Shown here in pieces: positions 33,250-44,920 of a DNA stretch of 64,000 nucleotides. The stretch comes from Gonapodya prolifera JEL478 (lineage: Eukaryota > Monoblepharomycota > Monoblepharidomycetes > Monoblepharidales > Gonapodyaceae): NCBI GenBank assembly GCA_001574975.1, contig KQ965808.1:124001-188000 (forward strand). Reading direction: 5' to 3'. The translations under genes were made by a program, and so were the position numbers. The notes under the pieces are model-generated. The model ran no database searches. It was not told the DNA's origin and saw only the letters and a program-made list of their open reading frames with translations. How positions within the stretch are numbered: the first letter of the stretch is position 1; each line of letters begins with the position of its first letter.

Positions 33250-36200
33250 TTAAGCAGTCACCCAAGGGAATCCACCCTGGAGCGGAATGGTTGTAGATCC
33301 TCCCGCCGACGTAGAAACCCACACCGTGACGGGGTCATTGCCCACTTTCTCAGTAGTCCACGATCCACTGCCGGGGGAGAATCCGGGAGGAAGAGTGACA
33401 CCAACTTTGCAAGATCCACCCGTGGAAACAGTGACCGAGGAGAGGTAGCCGTTCGCAACGTTGAATGTAGTGGCGATGCCGCATGATTCTCGGGCTTCAC
33501 GTTCTCTGTTATGTGAGAATGCCAAAAAGGTTATTCCGGAATCGAGGTTGAGCACTGACAGATCGGTGCCTTACCTGTAGAGCTGTGCCAGGTCGTCCAT
33601 CTTGAAGCTGGGTCAAAGTATGTTCATTCACACGATTCCATTATGACTAGTCGCGACCAAATTGACAAACTCACCCTTGCAAAGGCCACGTCACGAGTGC
33701 CAAGTACTTTGAAACAATGTACTCCACCCATTGTTGAAGAATACCCAGCTTCCCCGTCTTGCCGCCCACAGTGACGGTTGGTTGGTCTGAGTTGCGAAGA
33801 TTGGCTTGGTGGAACCTGCAAGGCGCGCAATGTCACCATTGAGAACCGAAAGCAGACGTACACAAACTCGATCCTCATGCTACTCACATGTGTGGGTCAT
33901 GTCTCAGTCCCAACAGCACAGGCACAAGCCTCTGGGCCTCTCTCGCCAGAATCTGGTCCCAGTTCGAGGTTCCCAACTGCGCCGCGTAAATCGAGTTGTA
34001 AATCTGCACGTTCTGATCCACCGTGTCGGACGTGTAGTAAACCTCGGTGGGGTAGCGCGGAATCACGTGGAAACCGTCGTAGTTGGAACTGGCCGGGGTT
34101 GAGAGCCACTCAACGTATCGGTTTGAGGGAACGAGGTTGGAGCGGGAGTTGTCACCAACAGCCGTGACGATGCCGTGGGAAGTGAGGGCCGCGAGGACGT
34201 CGCCGTTGAATAAACCTCCAATGTCGCAGCAATAGTGGTCGTCACCTTGCAACCCTTTACATCGGAACATTGCACGCACCTGAAATCGCTGGTGTGACGA
34301 TGGACGCTCCCGACCACCACGCCTTGCCGACCAACCCCAGCTTCTGGGCCATCATCACATTGACTTCGATCTCGTTCTTGATGTCGTACGTGGTGGCCTC
34401 GTTCAGGTCCTCGTGCGTGAAGGTGTGCGTTAGCCAGTTGACACGGTTCTGGTTGGCATCGGAGGCGGTGAAGAAGGCGAAGAGTGGGTCTAGAGGGTTG
34501 GGTGGGGTTGGAAGAGCAAGGTATTGTTAATACGACGTGACTGATAGAAGTGAACTGGTTTAATTTGATACGCACCACTTGCCAAACTCGTCCACGCCGT
34601 TGAGAAACTCGCGGGCCACCTGTTCGTTCCTGTACCTAGAGGCTTTATGTAATTCAAGTCGACGTGTCGCTCTTTGAAGCGCCGCATGAAGTCAACAATC
34701 AGCGCAAGGTTGCGAGGGAACTTGCGAATGGAAACACTTACCAGTGTCAATATCAATGAGGAGAGGAGAGGCAATTTTATCGAGGATTCCGTTTCCGTTG
34801 AAGGCGAACTATATCGGTGTTGTTTCTCAATAAGCATGTGCCCCTGATCTTTTCCTTCAGTCCCACTCAATCAAACTCACCTCCAATTTAAACGACGACC
34901 CTATTCCCCAACGCCAACGCAAACCTCCATCAACACCATGCAACAAAATTGTCTCTACTTCAAACTCACCAGCAGGCAGCCTCGAATTCAAATCGTCCTG
35001 CCAAGCGAACAGTGCCGTGATGTCCTCGGGACGCGCGCGGAATGTGACGGCGGCGTTGAAGTAGTTTTCGGTGTTCAGGCTTTGTCAAGTGTTCGGTGTT
35101 GAAGGCGGGGTGCGCGCAAGGGTTAATGGTTGATGGGGTACGTCGTGGGTGGCGGAGGAGAGAGTCACGTTGTGCCCGAACCAAGTGAAGAGCAACACCG
35201 GCAGGCACTCACAACAAATCATCAACCTGGGGTTGGAACACCACCCTCCTATTCCCCTGGAACACACCACGGGTACCCCACTGGATCCAGACGTGGTTGA
35301 TCAGGAGGGAGGTTGTTGACCTTTCACGGAGCGCGCAGCTTTGTCAGTACCAGCATCCAACCTCCAACCCCCTCCCCCTCCCCCTCCCCTCCCCCNNNNN
35401 NNNNNNNNNNNNNNNNNNNNNNNNNNNNNNNNNNNNNNNNNNNNNNNNNNNNNNNNNNNNNNNNNNNNNNNNNNNNNNNNNNNNNNNNNNNNNNNNNNNN
35501 NNNNNNNNNNNNNCCCGGGCCACCCCTGGGCCACCCCCGAACCAAAACGCACCCGCTCGTATCAACCGTCGCCCCACCCACCAACCCCGTTAAGCTTGCA
35601 AACGCCGGCGCGAACGTGACGCTCTCTGTCGCGCCCGACCCTGTCCCGGACGTGCCGTCGGCGGATGTGGGTGCCCCGCCGAGGACGACCCGGCGGATGG
35701 AGTAGGTGGTTTCGTAGGTTGTGAGCTGGGGATGAAGGGAGGTGGGGGGGGTGAGGAGTGAGGAGTGAGGGAAGTGGGGGACAGGGCGGAGATGAAAGGG
35801 GAACGTACAGCATTCGCTTGATCCGCGCTCAGTGTATTAATAGCCGCTTGGGTCGTGAACACGATCAAACTTGTTTGCCGTTTCGGTTTTGAACACACCA
35901 CATCTCGTCAGTATCACACCACCTCACCCCAACTCCTGCCCCCTCCTCCGCAACACCCGGCAACACGCACCTATACTTTGGCGCCCCATTCCCGTCCACA
36001 ACACTTCCCGGCGCGCCGACGAACACGTCGTATGGAATTCCGTAGGAGCGGAGGCCGAGGATTGCCGCGGCTAGGGGTTGGGGGGTTTGGGTGGGACGAG
36101 GAGAGGGTTGGGTGAGACGATGGGCGAGCAAGAGCAGGAGCAGGCAAGGATGCAACACACCTTCATAAGTCCCCCCCGCCACGGTTATGATCATCACGCG

Positions 36201-37728
36201 GTGACCCAGGGAGAATGTCTTGGCGTTGGGTAGGGCGGTGGTTGTTTGCTTGAGCGTGGTGGTCGTGGAGGAGGTGGCAAGGGTTGTGGATGTGGAGGAG
36301 AGGGATGTGGATGTTGTGCGGGCGGTGGTGGAGGTGAGGCTGGGGAGAGGGTGGGTCGGAAGGGTGAGATAAACGAGGGAGGAGGTGACACCAATCGGGA
36401 ATATGGGGAAGAGGGCTCACGTCGTGGACGCTTTCGTCGTCGTCACCACTGTAGTGCTCTGCGTCTGCGTCTGCGTCTGCGTCACCGTGGCCGTCGTCGT
36501 CGCTTTTGTCAGCGTCGCCGTACTCGCCACCGTCGTAGACTGCGCAGCCGTAGCCGTCGTCGTCGACGTCCTTGCTGCAGGTGTAGTACTGGCCGCCTGG
36601 ACCGTGGCAGTTGTTGTCGGTGTGGCGAGCGCCGCGGTGGTTGAGGTGCCCTGTCCTTTGGTGGTGGTAGCAGCAGCAGGTGCGGTGGTTGACGTCACCG
36701 GTTTGGCGGTGGTGGTGGCAGCGGCGAGGAGGGTCGTGGTGGTGATGCGACGGGTCGTTGTGGAGGCGGGGAGGAACTGTGGGATGGGAGAATGGGGAAC
36801 GTGGTGTAAGTGAAGTCACATGGTGCACAATGACTATCCCACTGTTTCATTCGCCTCCTCCGGGATTATATCACCGCGCTCTGCTATGACTCTCCCTCTC
36901 CGCGGGGTAATTTGCCTCCATCGGACTACTCGGTCAGCACTTCACGCTTAGGCTTTGATGTACGCTCCGCGGTTCATTCGCCTCTGGCGGACGTATCGAT
37001 GTGTATTCGCGCTTCACGTAGGATCATTCGCCTCCGGCAGGAAAAAACGCTCTGCGCTGTGTCATTCGCGCTCCGCGCAGATAATGCGCCTCCGGCGGTC
37101 GCCTCGGTCAGCGCTATCGCGCTGAGGCCTCGGCGACCTCGCACCGTTCGCTACGCTCACTCCGCGCGTTTGACCACTCACATCGGTACACCCCGTATCA
37201 TTCCAATACTTCCAAACCACGGTATACGAAGGCATGTCCCCCCAACTCATAACCTTTTTATTCACAAGAGTCAGTCCATACGCGGAGACGAGGTTTGGAC
37301 AAATGACCGAGTCCGAGTCGAGAAGCGAGTCGCAGTCGTAGTTTGTCCATGTGTTTCGCGTGGCCGTGACTGTGAGTTTTCCCCATGACCTGCGGTGGTT
37401 GTAGGGTTGTGAATGGGCGGTGAGTGGTTGAGTGGTGGGTGGTGGGCGGGCGGGCTGAGTAAGGTGTTTCTCCGCCGTCACCAGCCCAGGCAGCACACCG
37501 CGCAGGCCCCAGCGCCAGGCAGCAACTGCACACTCACCCGCCGCTGCTCTCCGGGTAGACTGGGCCGTACGTGGCCTGCTGCGTGTTGCACCACTGGGTC
37601 CGTGTCTGCGTCTGCCGCTCCCGCAGCGGTGCCGCGGTGGCCGGAGCGAGTGCGAGTGCGAGGAAGAGGCCAAGGACAGCACAGAGCAAAGGTGACGAAA
37701 GCGTCCGCGGCGGAGTGTGAGAGCGCAT
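33250..37728 (-). CDS. Secreted CE18 polysaccharide deacetylase (Agd3-like)
   Basis: Starts at 37728 with a signal peptide (MRSHTPPRTLSSPLLCAVLG, then LFLALALAPATA). An N-terminal Cys/Trp-rich module follows (RTQWCNTQQATYGPVYPES, LTVTATRNTWTNYDCDSLLD, WKYWNDTGCTD) that may bind carbohydrate. A long Ser/Thr-rich linker (36700-36270), likely O-glycosylated, leads to the catalytic part on many short exons: FSLGHRVMIITVAGGTYE, ILGLRSYGIPYDVFVGAPGS, TYSIRRVVLGGAP, HVWIQWGTRGVFQGNRRVVF, SPLLIDIDTG, WLTHTFTHEDLNEATTYDI, TAVGDNSRSNLVPSNRYVEW, DGFHVIPRYPTEVYYTSD and LRHDPHMFHQANLRN. A C-terminal beta-rich domain ends at GGFPWVTA. The HTFTHEDL histidines are the family metal ligands. In Aspergillus fumigatus Agd3 deacetylates galactosaminogalactan. 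The N-gap lies in or beside an intron. Confidence 0.85.
35396..35513. other. Assembly gap (118 N)
   Basis: Run of N flanked by C/T-rich low-complexity sequence inside the CE18 gene, probably an intron that could not be assembled. Confidence 0.95.
36849..37170. repeat. Cluster of GC-rich palindromic short repeats
   Basis: Repeated variants of (A)TTCGCCTCCGGCGG-type and CGCTCCGCG-type words occur at about 36849, 36907, 36971, 37024, 37062 and 37086. The strongest hairpin is 37099-37136, with outer TCGCC/GGCGA and inner TCAGCGC/GCGCTGA arms. The cluster lies inside an intron of the CE18 gene, between the N-terminal module and the Ser/Thr linker. Confidence 0.6.
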
Positions 37729-38380
37729 GATTGCGTTCGGCGTACTGTGCGTGTTCTATTCGGGATGCGGTGCCCGGGTGTTCGCGTTCCGGCGAGCGGG
37801 CGAGGGAGCGAGTGAGGGAGACGGCGTCTGCGCTGGTCTGCCGAGAGTGCGAGCGTGCGAGAGTGGGAGATGCGCCCGCTGCGTGCGTGTGTCTTTATAC
37901 GTGGATATTCCTTCCTGATCTGGAATAGATTCCGATGCTGCGGCCGAGCCTGAGTGGGCTTCTCAGTACCTTCCCGTTTCGGTGTTATTCCATTTCCATA
38001 CAGAGTGTCTGCTTATCAGACACACCTGCACGTCTGGAAAACCAGTCATTGCGGTGGTTGAATTCGTGCTGCAAGTCCGTATAACGTGACCAGCTCGAGT
38101 AATGTGTACGCACACGTACGTCTGGGAATCGGCAAGAGCTTGCACGTAAACCATCGCGACCTGCGAAAACGAAAGCGATGAAAACCACTTTGTTCTGCAT
38201 GAGCGACATGCCCTGTTGACTGCTCCGCTCCCATCGAGGAACAAGGCGTTTTGTTGTTGTTTTGCCTTCCCTGACCCCACCACGTCTCCAGTTATGGAAT
38301 GTTCTAGCCCACCACCCAACTTCGTCCGTCATCTAGGAAAAGTGTCCGCGCTACGTACCCAAAAATACATGCACTAAACG
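37729..38380. other. Intergenic, 5' of CE18
   Basis: Holds the CE18 promoter; no TATA box recognised. A 118-codon minus-strand open frame (37963-38319) has no recognisable motif and I leave it unassigned. Confidence 0.35.
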
Positions 38381-39482
38381 TTATGTGAAAGCCTGTAGGC
38401 GATTGATTCGCGGAATCGGATGCGGCTTCTTCTCGCCTTGGAAATCGGGAGGAGGAGGAGGAGTTCCTGCACCAAGTTGTCCTTGTAAGTGATGCCGGAT
38501 GATCGCAGCAGCTTCCTGGGGACTTCTCTTGAACTGTTCCTCGAGGAAGTTTGCTGGGGAAGGCGCATGGGCGAGGACGACAGAAGAATTTACCATTCCT
38601 TGGAGACGCCGGAGCCATCAACTTGCGAGCTCCTTTCCATCGAGACAGCTCTCCGACCCGCTTGGGTTCGTGCCGCCGCCAGAAGGAGCGTCAAAACATA
38701 ATCAACAGTGACAGAGATCTCGTCTGCGCTGTGCTTATGTTCCAAGTGGTATTGCTTTGTACGCCGGATCATGTTGGTTTCATGTGACGAATTAACTTCA
38801 GGACCCGGACCCGGACCCGGACCCCTCGGAAGGACAGCCCGCACGCACCAGTCCAGTTGCGCTTCTATAGCGCTTCGTGCAGGTCGAAACAGCGCATTTG
38901 AACGGTTTCAAGACTTGAGAAACGTTGGGGCCTCGTCTCATTGTTGGGCCAGAAAGGGAAGGAGCGGACGCAGCTGCGGCCTTGTTTTGGTCAGGGTTGT
39001 AAGTATGCTCCTGGGAGTGCATGCCTTTCGCTGAGGTTGCATCTGGATGGTTGTACTTCTGGAGTACATACTCCGAGTGAATTTCCATTCGGTCGCCAAC
39101 AGTCTGGTCACGTTGTCCCCACCAGGTGGTTCCGCATACCGCCGTCGCTACGTTTCATCATGCTGCACCCCTCATATGTACATCGAAAATTGGATCCTCC
39201 AAGACGTATAGCGCGTCCTTCGAAAGCGAGCCGGGTCTTTTTGGGTCTCATATGTTGCTTGCCAGCGGGAGTACTATCCGTTAATCGATCGTCCTCTTCC
39301 ATCTCCGCATCCAGTTCTGTTGCTAAGAGGCCTCCCATCTCCTGTAGATCTTCTCTAGAGGGCAACGAGACATCTGTCGCGGAGGTTGCTGATGTCTGTG
39401 GTGATTGATTGGTCTCCGCGCGTCCCGCAACTCAATGCAGCACGCCGACATCAATCGCAAAGTTGGAGTCCTTGTTCGCCAT
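38381..39482 (-). CDS. SFP1-like C2H2 zinc-finger protein
   Basis: Two separated C2H2 fingers resemble the widely spaced pair of fungal Sfp1-type regulators. Finger 1 (near 39110-39190) reads FRCTYEGCSMMKRSDGGMRN-H and is followed by a splice donor. Finger 2 reads KPFKCAVSTCTKRYRSATGL; its His residues come after an intron (about 38848-38760) as QYHLEHKH, a typical Sfp1-type second half. An acidic N-terminal exon (SREDLQEMGGLLATELDAEM, EEDDRLTD) and a C-terminal exon (NFLEEQFKRSPQEAAAIIRH, PPPPPDFQGEKK) complete it to the stop at 38381. The start is uncertain; ATGs at 39488 and 39482 (MANKDSNFAID) need one intron to join the acidic exon. Sfp1 controls ribosome-biogenesis genes in yeast; the role here is inference. 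Confidence 0.6.
38801..38824. repeat. (GGACCC)4 tandem repeat
   Basis: Four perfect copies of GGACCC inside the intron that splits finger 2 of the SFP1-like gene. Microsatellite; no function implied. Confidence 0.9.
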
Positions 39483-39879
39483 TTTCATTGCCAAATTGTA
39501 ACAAGACTGGCACTGCCCCAGTTCTGGACCGAGAGTTGGCGGAACTCAAGCTGGCGCAAGCCCCGTAGCGCAAAAGGGTGAGCCGTGGGTGAATCCCGCT
39601 CACTCAGACACGTTTCGGGAAAGGACTGGAGATCTCGATTGGCGGAAAAAGACTTGATCCCCGCGGGGGAACGAAATCAAAACGATGCTGCGGTCGTTTC
39701 ACAAACACTTACATATTTCCAGATCTCGAAGGGCTTTTGTGGATGGCTGACGTGCATGGTTTTATTTCATTTCAATTCACCGTTGTATTTCTACTTCTAC
39801 GACACCATTTCTGTTCTTCTTCACGTTTAATTCACAGTTTCATTCAAAATAAATAAATAATTTCCCCTTATGCACTCAT

Positions 39880-41137
39880 TCACTTCGCACCCGGGTCCGC
39901 TGCAAACCCAATACCCGCCGCCTTCATCCTGTTCGTGTACTGGTTCGGATCCGTCACGTCACCGGACACACCCGTTGGCGGAATGTGAAGGAACGTGAGC
40001 CACGAGATTCCCTGTTGCTCCATGAATTTGGTGAGAGTCGTGTCCTGGCCGCCGTTGGGAGAGGTAGGGCTGGTGGCCGCGGCGAACTCAGTCAGCACGA
40101 TGGAGTAGCTGGCTGCGTTGAGATCTTTGGCGGCATCAGAAGCCCCTTGGGCGCCCCAGTAGCCTGTATCGATGTGACGTAACCATGTGAGCGAGATGAC
40201 GGGATAAAGATTGAACGTCAGGGACCACGCACCGTGAATTGCAATAGCTTCATTGGTCCACTTGTGGTTCGCGTTCCCGAAAACTGTCTGACTGAACGAC
40301 TGAGCATCCTTCACCGCACCAGCCGCGGACGTTCCTCCGCCAATTGAAGCATATGTGAAGAGCAGGACGGGGGTTGCTGGCGCAGCGGCGCGAATGATCT
40401 TTTAGCAGTCGGCCATCATGCTCACAGCGCCGGGGCTCTGGGTCGAAGAGAGGTACGAAGGACTCCATTGGACGGGCTCGTTGTGGATCTCGTAGAGAAC
40501 GTGGGTCTGTTATGGAGAAGTGCAAAGGCGTCATCAAAATGAATCGAAGATCATGGTACACGATCGACAGAGTACGAACCTCAGTTGCGTAGCAACCGGC
40601 GTAGAACTTCCAGAATTCACGGGCGTAAGCAAGGTTGTACTTTCCGTTGTTGACACCGTTTGCTGTTGTGTAAGATACGGCTATCCTCCACTACATGGAT
40701 CATGAACTCACCGAGGACAATCACGACGTACATGTTTGCAGCCTTCGTGCTCGCCACGATAATGTCGACTCTCGAAGCGGCATACCCTGGCTTTTTGCTA
40801 CCAGCGGCAGGGTACTTAGGGTCGAAAGTTTCGGCGTACTGAATCATTCATTGAACGGAAGTGGTGTCAGTCCCAATACAAAATGCAGACGCGAACGTGT
40901 ACTCACCAAGTGTACTGCATTGAAATTGAGCGTCCTCATCTTGGCGATGTTCGCCGCAGGGACGGCATCAGTCCACTCTGTCGACGTGAACGGACCACGA
41001 AGAGGAACGCCAGTGTCCGCCACGAATGTCTTGCCATTGAGTTTAGGACGGCCGCGCACAGCGGAGGACGCCGCTGCAAGGGCGAGTACAGAAGCAAGAA
41101 GAAGCTTGGCGAAACTGTTGCGGTGGAAGTACACCAT
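39880..41137 (-). CDS. Secreted GH5-type glycoside hydrolase, with in-frame stop
   Basis: Begins at 41137 with a signal peptide (MVYFHRNSFAKLLLASVLAL AAASSAVRG). The (beta/alpha)8 segments read GKTFVADTGVPLRGPFTSTE, NIAKMRTLNFNAVHL, VDIIVASTKAANMYVVIVLG, NLAYAREFWKFYAG, THVLYEIHNEPVQWSPSYLS, TPVLLFTYASIGG, AIAIHGYWGAQGAS and SYSIVLTEFAAA. The NEP glutamate fits the GH5 acid/base and the TEF glutamate the nucleophile. Five or so introns. Between the two catalytic strands, after MMADC, an in-frame TAA lies at 40392-40394; no GT..AG pair removes it. It is either a recent nonsense allele or a base-call error. Substrate probably cellulose or a related beta-glucan/mannan, by family only. The stop is at 39880. 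Confidence 0.7.
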
Positions 41138-41719
41138 CGGGCCTTGGAGACGTGATGAGCGGCGTTGGGGTGGAGAGCTTTAAATAGAGCGCTTGTGCGG
41201 CGATATTTGGAAGGGGGGCAATGCGGAGACGTGTCGCAAGAATCCTGACGACCTGGTGCAAAAACAATAGCTACCTCACGACGGAAAGCTACCTCGTGAA
41301 GGCGGGGAAGATTCGCCATGATCGATCCCCTACGCCATATCGTCCCAGGCTTGGAGACTCTGCTGTAAAGGATGTGGTGGGCAGCCCCGGACTCTTTCGG
41401 GTGGCCGCTCCGGACGCGGAGAGCTGCGCGATCGCTAAAATGTCTGTAATGCAAGGGTGTTTGCCGGACTGCACGTTCCACCCTTCTGGACAATCAATTA
41501 CCTGAGGACAACCCTCAACCCCACGCTCAACCCCACGAGTCTCAATCCCTTCTCCTTGTCATAGTGCCGATAAACCAGGGGACGGACGACGAAAGCGGCC
41601 GTATAATAAATTATTTGAATACGCGGTGACCAAGGCAAAGGTCACCAATTCCTCCACTCCGTCTTCTTCAACTTTACAAATCCTGTCAACATGAATTTCA
41701 ATACTTAGATAAATGGCTA
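41138..41719. other. Intergenic
   Basis: Between the start of the GH5 gene and the end of MYND copy A. I see nothing assignable apart from the 3' sequence of MYND copy A, which resembles that of copy B (GACTCTTTGATA block). Confidence 0.4.
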
Positions 41720-42984
41720 TCAAAGAGTCCTTGACGTGCCTTGAGTAGGGCTGTTTCTACAGTTCCAATAGCAGTTGACAAACCGACCCCTTCTTTCCAC
41801 CTGCAGCTCTTCAAAGTCCGGCAAACCGTTTTTCCCACAGACCGGTTTGTGCCACTTCCAATGTGCGCGCTGGCATTCCGGAGAGCAGTATCGGACGCAC
41901 TTGCAACCCTTGCAGAGACGGAGGTTGGCGAGATCCTCGTGCTCCTGGCCGATTTCGCCAACGCTTCTCCAAGGTACATCGCGAGCGGAAGGTTTGCGCT
42001 TGTTCACCCGCATGTGTTTCCTGCAGTTGAAAGCTCCACATATGTAGACGGGAGTAATGGAGGACTTGATGGGAGTTCCGGGATGTGCTATTTCATTCTG
42101 TATATGACGAAGGACGCTAGTGTTTTTTGAGATAGATATTCGCGGAGAAGGAATGAACTGTCCCGGTGTTGCACGTGCAACCAATTCTTTGTGCTCAGCC
42201 AGACGCTTGTCCATAACGTTAACCTCGACACTCCACTCCTGGAGAAATTCTATGTATCGATCATGAAGTGACAGTTTTCTCACAATGGAAGTGACATGTG
42301 ATGGAGAAGGTGGATCCCAGAAGTATTGCGAGACAGAATGGTACATCCCACTGTCGTATTCTGCTGCATCATGTATCCCAAGTTCTGTGTTCACCAAACC
42401 CTGCCACCTGTGCATCAAGATGCTGAAATCAGCGACATCATCCAGATGTTTCAGGTCCTCAAAGAGGCTGAGGTGGAGGTCGGGGTCTCCGTCCCAAAAG
42501 AAGTGGACCATTAGCAAGATAGTGAAGGCCCTCCGAACAAGACCTTTTTCTTTGTCGCTCATTTGCGTCCACTGAGAGCCACACAGCGCCTTCCACCTCA
42601 TTATTCGCACCACCAAGAGTCCAAACTCAGAAAGCATGTATGTGAGGAAAGATGGTGTTACCCCTAGTCGCACGATTGCTGTCCTAACCGCCCTGGCGCG
42701 CGTGTCTCCCATACCACCCGCGAATACTGCTCGCCTGAGAACGCCTGAGTAAACATCAGCACAGTAATTGCACGAAACGACGTGATGGAAGATAGCAAAG
42801 AGTTCGTGAGAGCTCCAAATGAGGATTCCGCGATCGAATATGAGAATATGATGTCGGCCTTTGTGCTACAATCCTCGGGATGGAACTCTTCGCTCATCAC
42901 GTCGTGCCAGCTCACGTGCTCACAGAGAAGACGTGCGAGCTCGTCTGCGGCGCTGCTGTTGGCGTCAAAGGAGGCAAGATCCAT
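41720..42984 (-). CDS. MYND zinc-finger protein, copy A
   Basis: Starts MDLASFDANSSAADELARLL at 42984. A long alpha-helical region follows (SHELFAIFHHVVSCNYCADV, DKEKGLVRRAFTILLMVHFF, HDRYIEFLQEWSVEVN). A C-terminal MYND finger reads LRLCKGCKCVRYCSPECQRA, HWKWHKPVCG, with the Cys/His pattern complete, and a CxxC-like pair (YICGAFNCRKH) upstream. MYND fingers mediate protein-protein contacts. Near 42835 the N-terminal frame (ADIIFS) and the downstream frame (GILIWSSHEL) do not meet, while copy B reads straight through there. So one frameshift is present, or an undetected small intron or base error. Tandem duplicate of the next gene, with similarity extending into both flanks. Confidence 0.65.
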
Positions 42985-43477
42985 CTCTGATTGGTGACGA
43001 ACGGTTCAGGATCCTCAGCCCGTCGGAATGTGTTGATTGAAATGTTATCAGAGTCAGGCAGCCAAAGGAACTTCTTCCACCGAGTGACAACAGGTTGCAG
43101 CACGATTGTGACGAATGTAATGTCCGACGTCAGCGGAAGCGTGGAGGGACGCCGCTGGAAGCAAATGAACTTTTAATCTTTGGTGCCCTTTGCACCTCAC
43201 CATTGTGTGGCACATTCCTTGCCGGTTGTCTCTCATCGTTCATTTACTTGCTGCAAGAGGGGCTCTCCAAAGAGAGGTACGTCGCAATATACGCTTGAGA
43301 CGAATTCACAAGAGGAGACGAGTAAGACGCCAACATTTCATTCAAGCTAACGAGTCAATTGTAATACACCCTCGCCGTCCGTCCAGAACTCTGCAAGTCC
43401 CGTCAATAAAGAATTTTAATACTTTGAGTACGTGCGTGGTTATCAAAGAGTCTTTGAAGAGGCTCGAGTATGCCAGG

Positions 43478-44920
43478 TCATACAATTATTCCACGGATGG
43501 CCGACGACAAACCGTTCCTGCTTTCTTCCAGCCCTCTCCAACCTGTGTCCAAATCTGGCGCATCTTCTTTACCACAAAAAGGCTTGTGCCACTGTGCGCT
43601 GAGACATTCACGGGAGCAGTATCGAACACTCTTGCAACCACTGCAGAGACGGAGGTTGGCCTGGTATTCCATACCACAGAGAACGTATATCTGAGCTGCC
43701 TTGAAAAGAGCGGGAGGTCTATCCTTGTTGATCCGCCGCATTCCCGTGTTACAATTCTCGCCTCTGGATATAAAGACACGCTCTCTACAGAACTCATTCG
43801 TAGCTCCAGGATCTACCATCTCCATACGCATCGCAGTAAAGACAATTGCGTTTGGTGACAGGGGCGTTAACTGAGAAGCCTGAATGAATTGCTCCCGTAG
43901 TGTCGTACAATTAACTTTGAATTCTGCGCGATTCTCGGGCATTTTGTCCACCTCGGGACTCCACTCTTGGAGAAAATCCGTGTATCGGTCATGATCTAGC
44001 AGCTTCCTCACAATTCAGTCCGATATGATGGTGAAGGAGCATCCATAAAGTAGTGCACGATACAGTGGTGAAGTTCAATGTTGATATCCGCGGTCGCATA
44101 CACCCTGGGCTCCAAATCCGACAAGCCCTCCCATTCGAGCATCAAAATGCTGAAAATCCGCCAAATCGTCGAGATGCTTTGGGTTCTCCAAAAGACCTCG
44201 ACGAAGGTCTGGGTGTCGATCCAAAAGAACTGCACCATTTGCAGGATTGAGAAGGCCTTACGAATGAGAGCCTTTTCGTTGTCGTTCACTTGCTTCCACT
44301 GGGTGTTGGATGATGCAACTTGGCGACTGTGACTCACCTAACGATCAGATTAGATGTTCGTTGCATGGGCGTTTGACAAGGCAGGGCGTTGGGTGATTCA
44401 TTTGCGTTGGATACGTCGGACTCAGTAGTGACTCAAGCGGCCTATATATAAAACTAAGATGTACAAGAGCGAACAGAACACACATCGTACTACAAGATAA
44501 GTAACCTACGACTACAACTAAGGTCCGCGTACGCTAGAACCAACACTGGGACCAACACAGCGCCTTAACCCTCATCATTTGCCCCAGCAAGTGCCCAAAC
44601 TCGGTATGCATGTATCTCATGAACGGCAACGTCGCACCCATGCGCGCAATTGCTAAAGTGACCTTTTCATGCTTCCAGCATACCACTCGCATAAGAACGC
44701 CTGCGTACACATCCGCGCAGCAATTACATGAAACGGCGTGGTGGAAGATAGCGATGAGTTCGTGAGGGTTCCAAAGGAGAATTCCGTCCTTGAATATCAT
44801 ATCGGCCTTGGTGTCGCATACCTCTGGATCGATCACGTCGATCCCACTCACGTGCTTTCTTTGAAGGCTCGCCAGCTCGTCTGAGGGACTGCTGCAGGAG
44901 TCAAGTGGGGAATGGTCCAT
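43478..44920 (-). pseudogene. MYND zinc-finger protein, copy B, interrupted by a solo LTR
   Basis: The N-terminal part from 44920 (MDHSPLDSCSSPSDELASLQ, GILLWNPHELIAIFHHAVSC, MRVKALCWSQ) stops at the LTR. The second part resumes on the other side (QWKQVNDNEKALIRKAFSIL) and runs through HDRYTDFLQEWSPEVDK to a MYND finger (LRLCSGCKSVRYCSRECLSA, QWHKPFCGK). The layout is co-linear with copy A. A frame change also lies between the two C-terminal segments (near 44010), where RTEL ends and RKLLDHDRY begins. The finger has QWHK where copy A has WKWHK, so the spacing inside the finger is shorter by two residues. Host gene inactivated by insertion, or spliced around it; I favour the first. Confidence 0.7.
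44304..44545 (+). mobile_element. Solo LTR of a retrotransposon
   Basis: A 242-bp element begins TGTTGG and ends CCAACA, the usual TG..CA LTR ends as an inverted repeat. It is flanked by a perfect 5-bp target duplication CTGGG (44299-44303 and 44546-44550). A TATA-like box (CTATATATAAAAC) lies at 44442-44454. No internal region is present, as expected after LTR-LTR recombination. Family (Ty1/copia or Ty3/gypsy) cannot be told from the LTR alone. The intact target duplication suggests a fairly recent insertion. Confidence 0.85.

Noticed and set aside
36385-36813. Valine-rich plus-strand open frame resembling a membrane protein
   Set aside because: Antisense of the Ser/Thr-rich CE18 linker; repeated ACC/ACG codons read backwards give Val/Ala runs.
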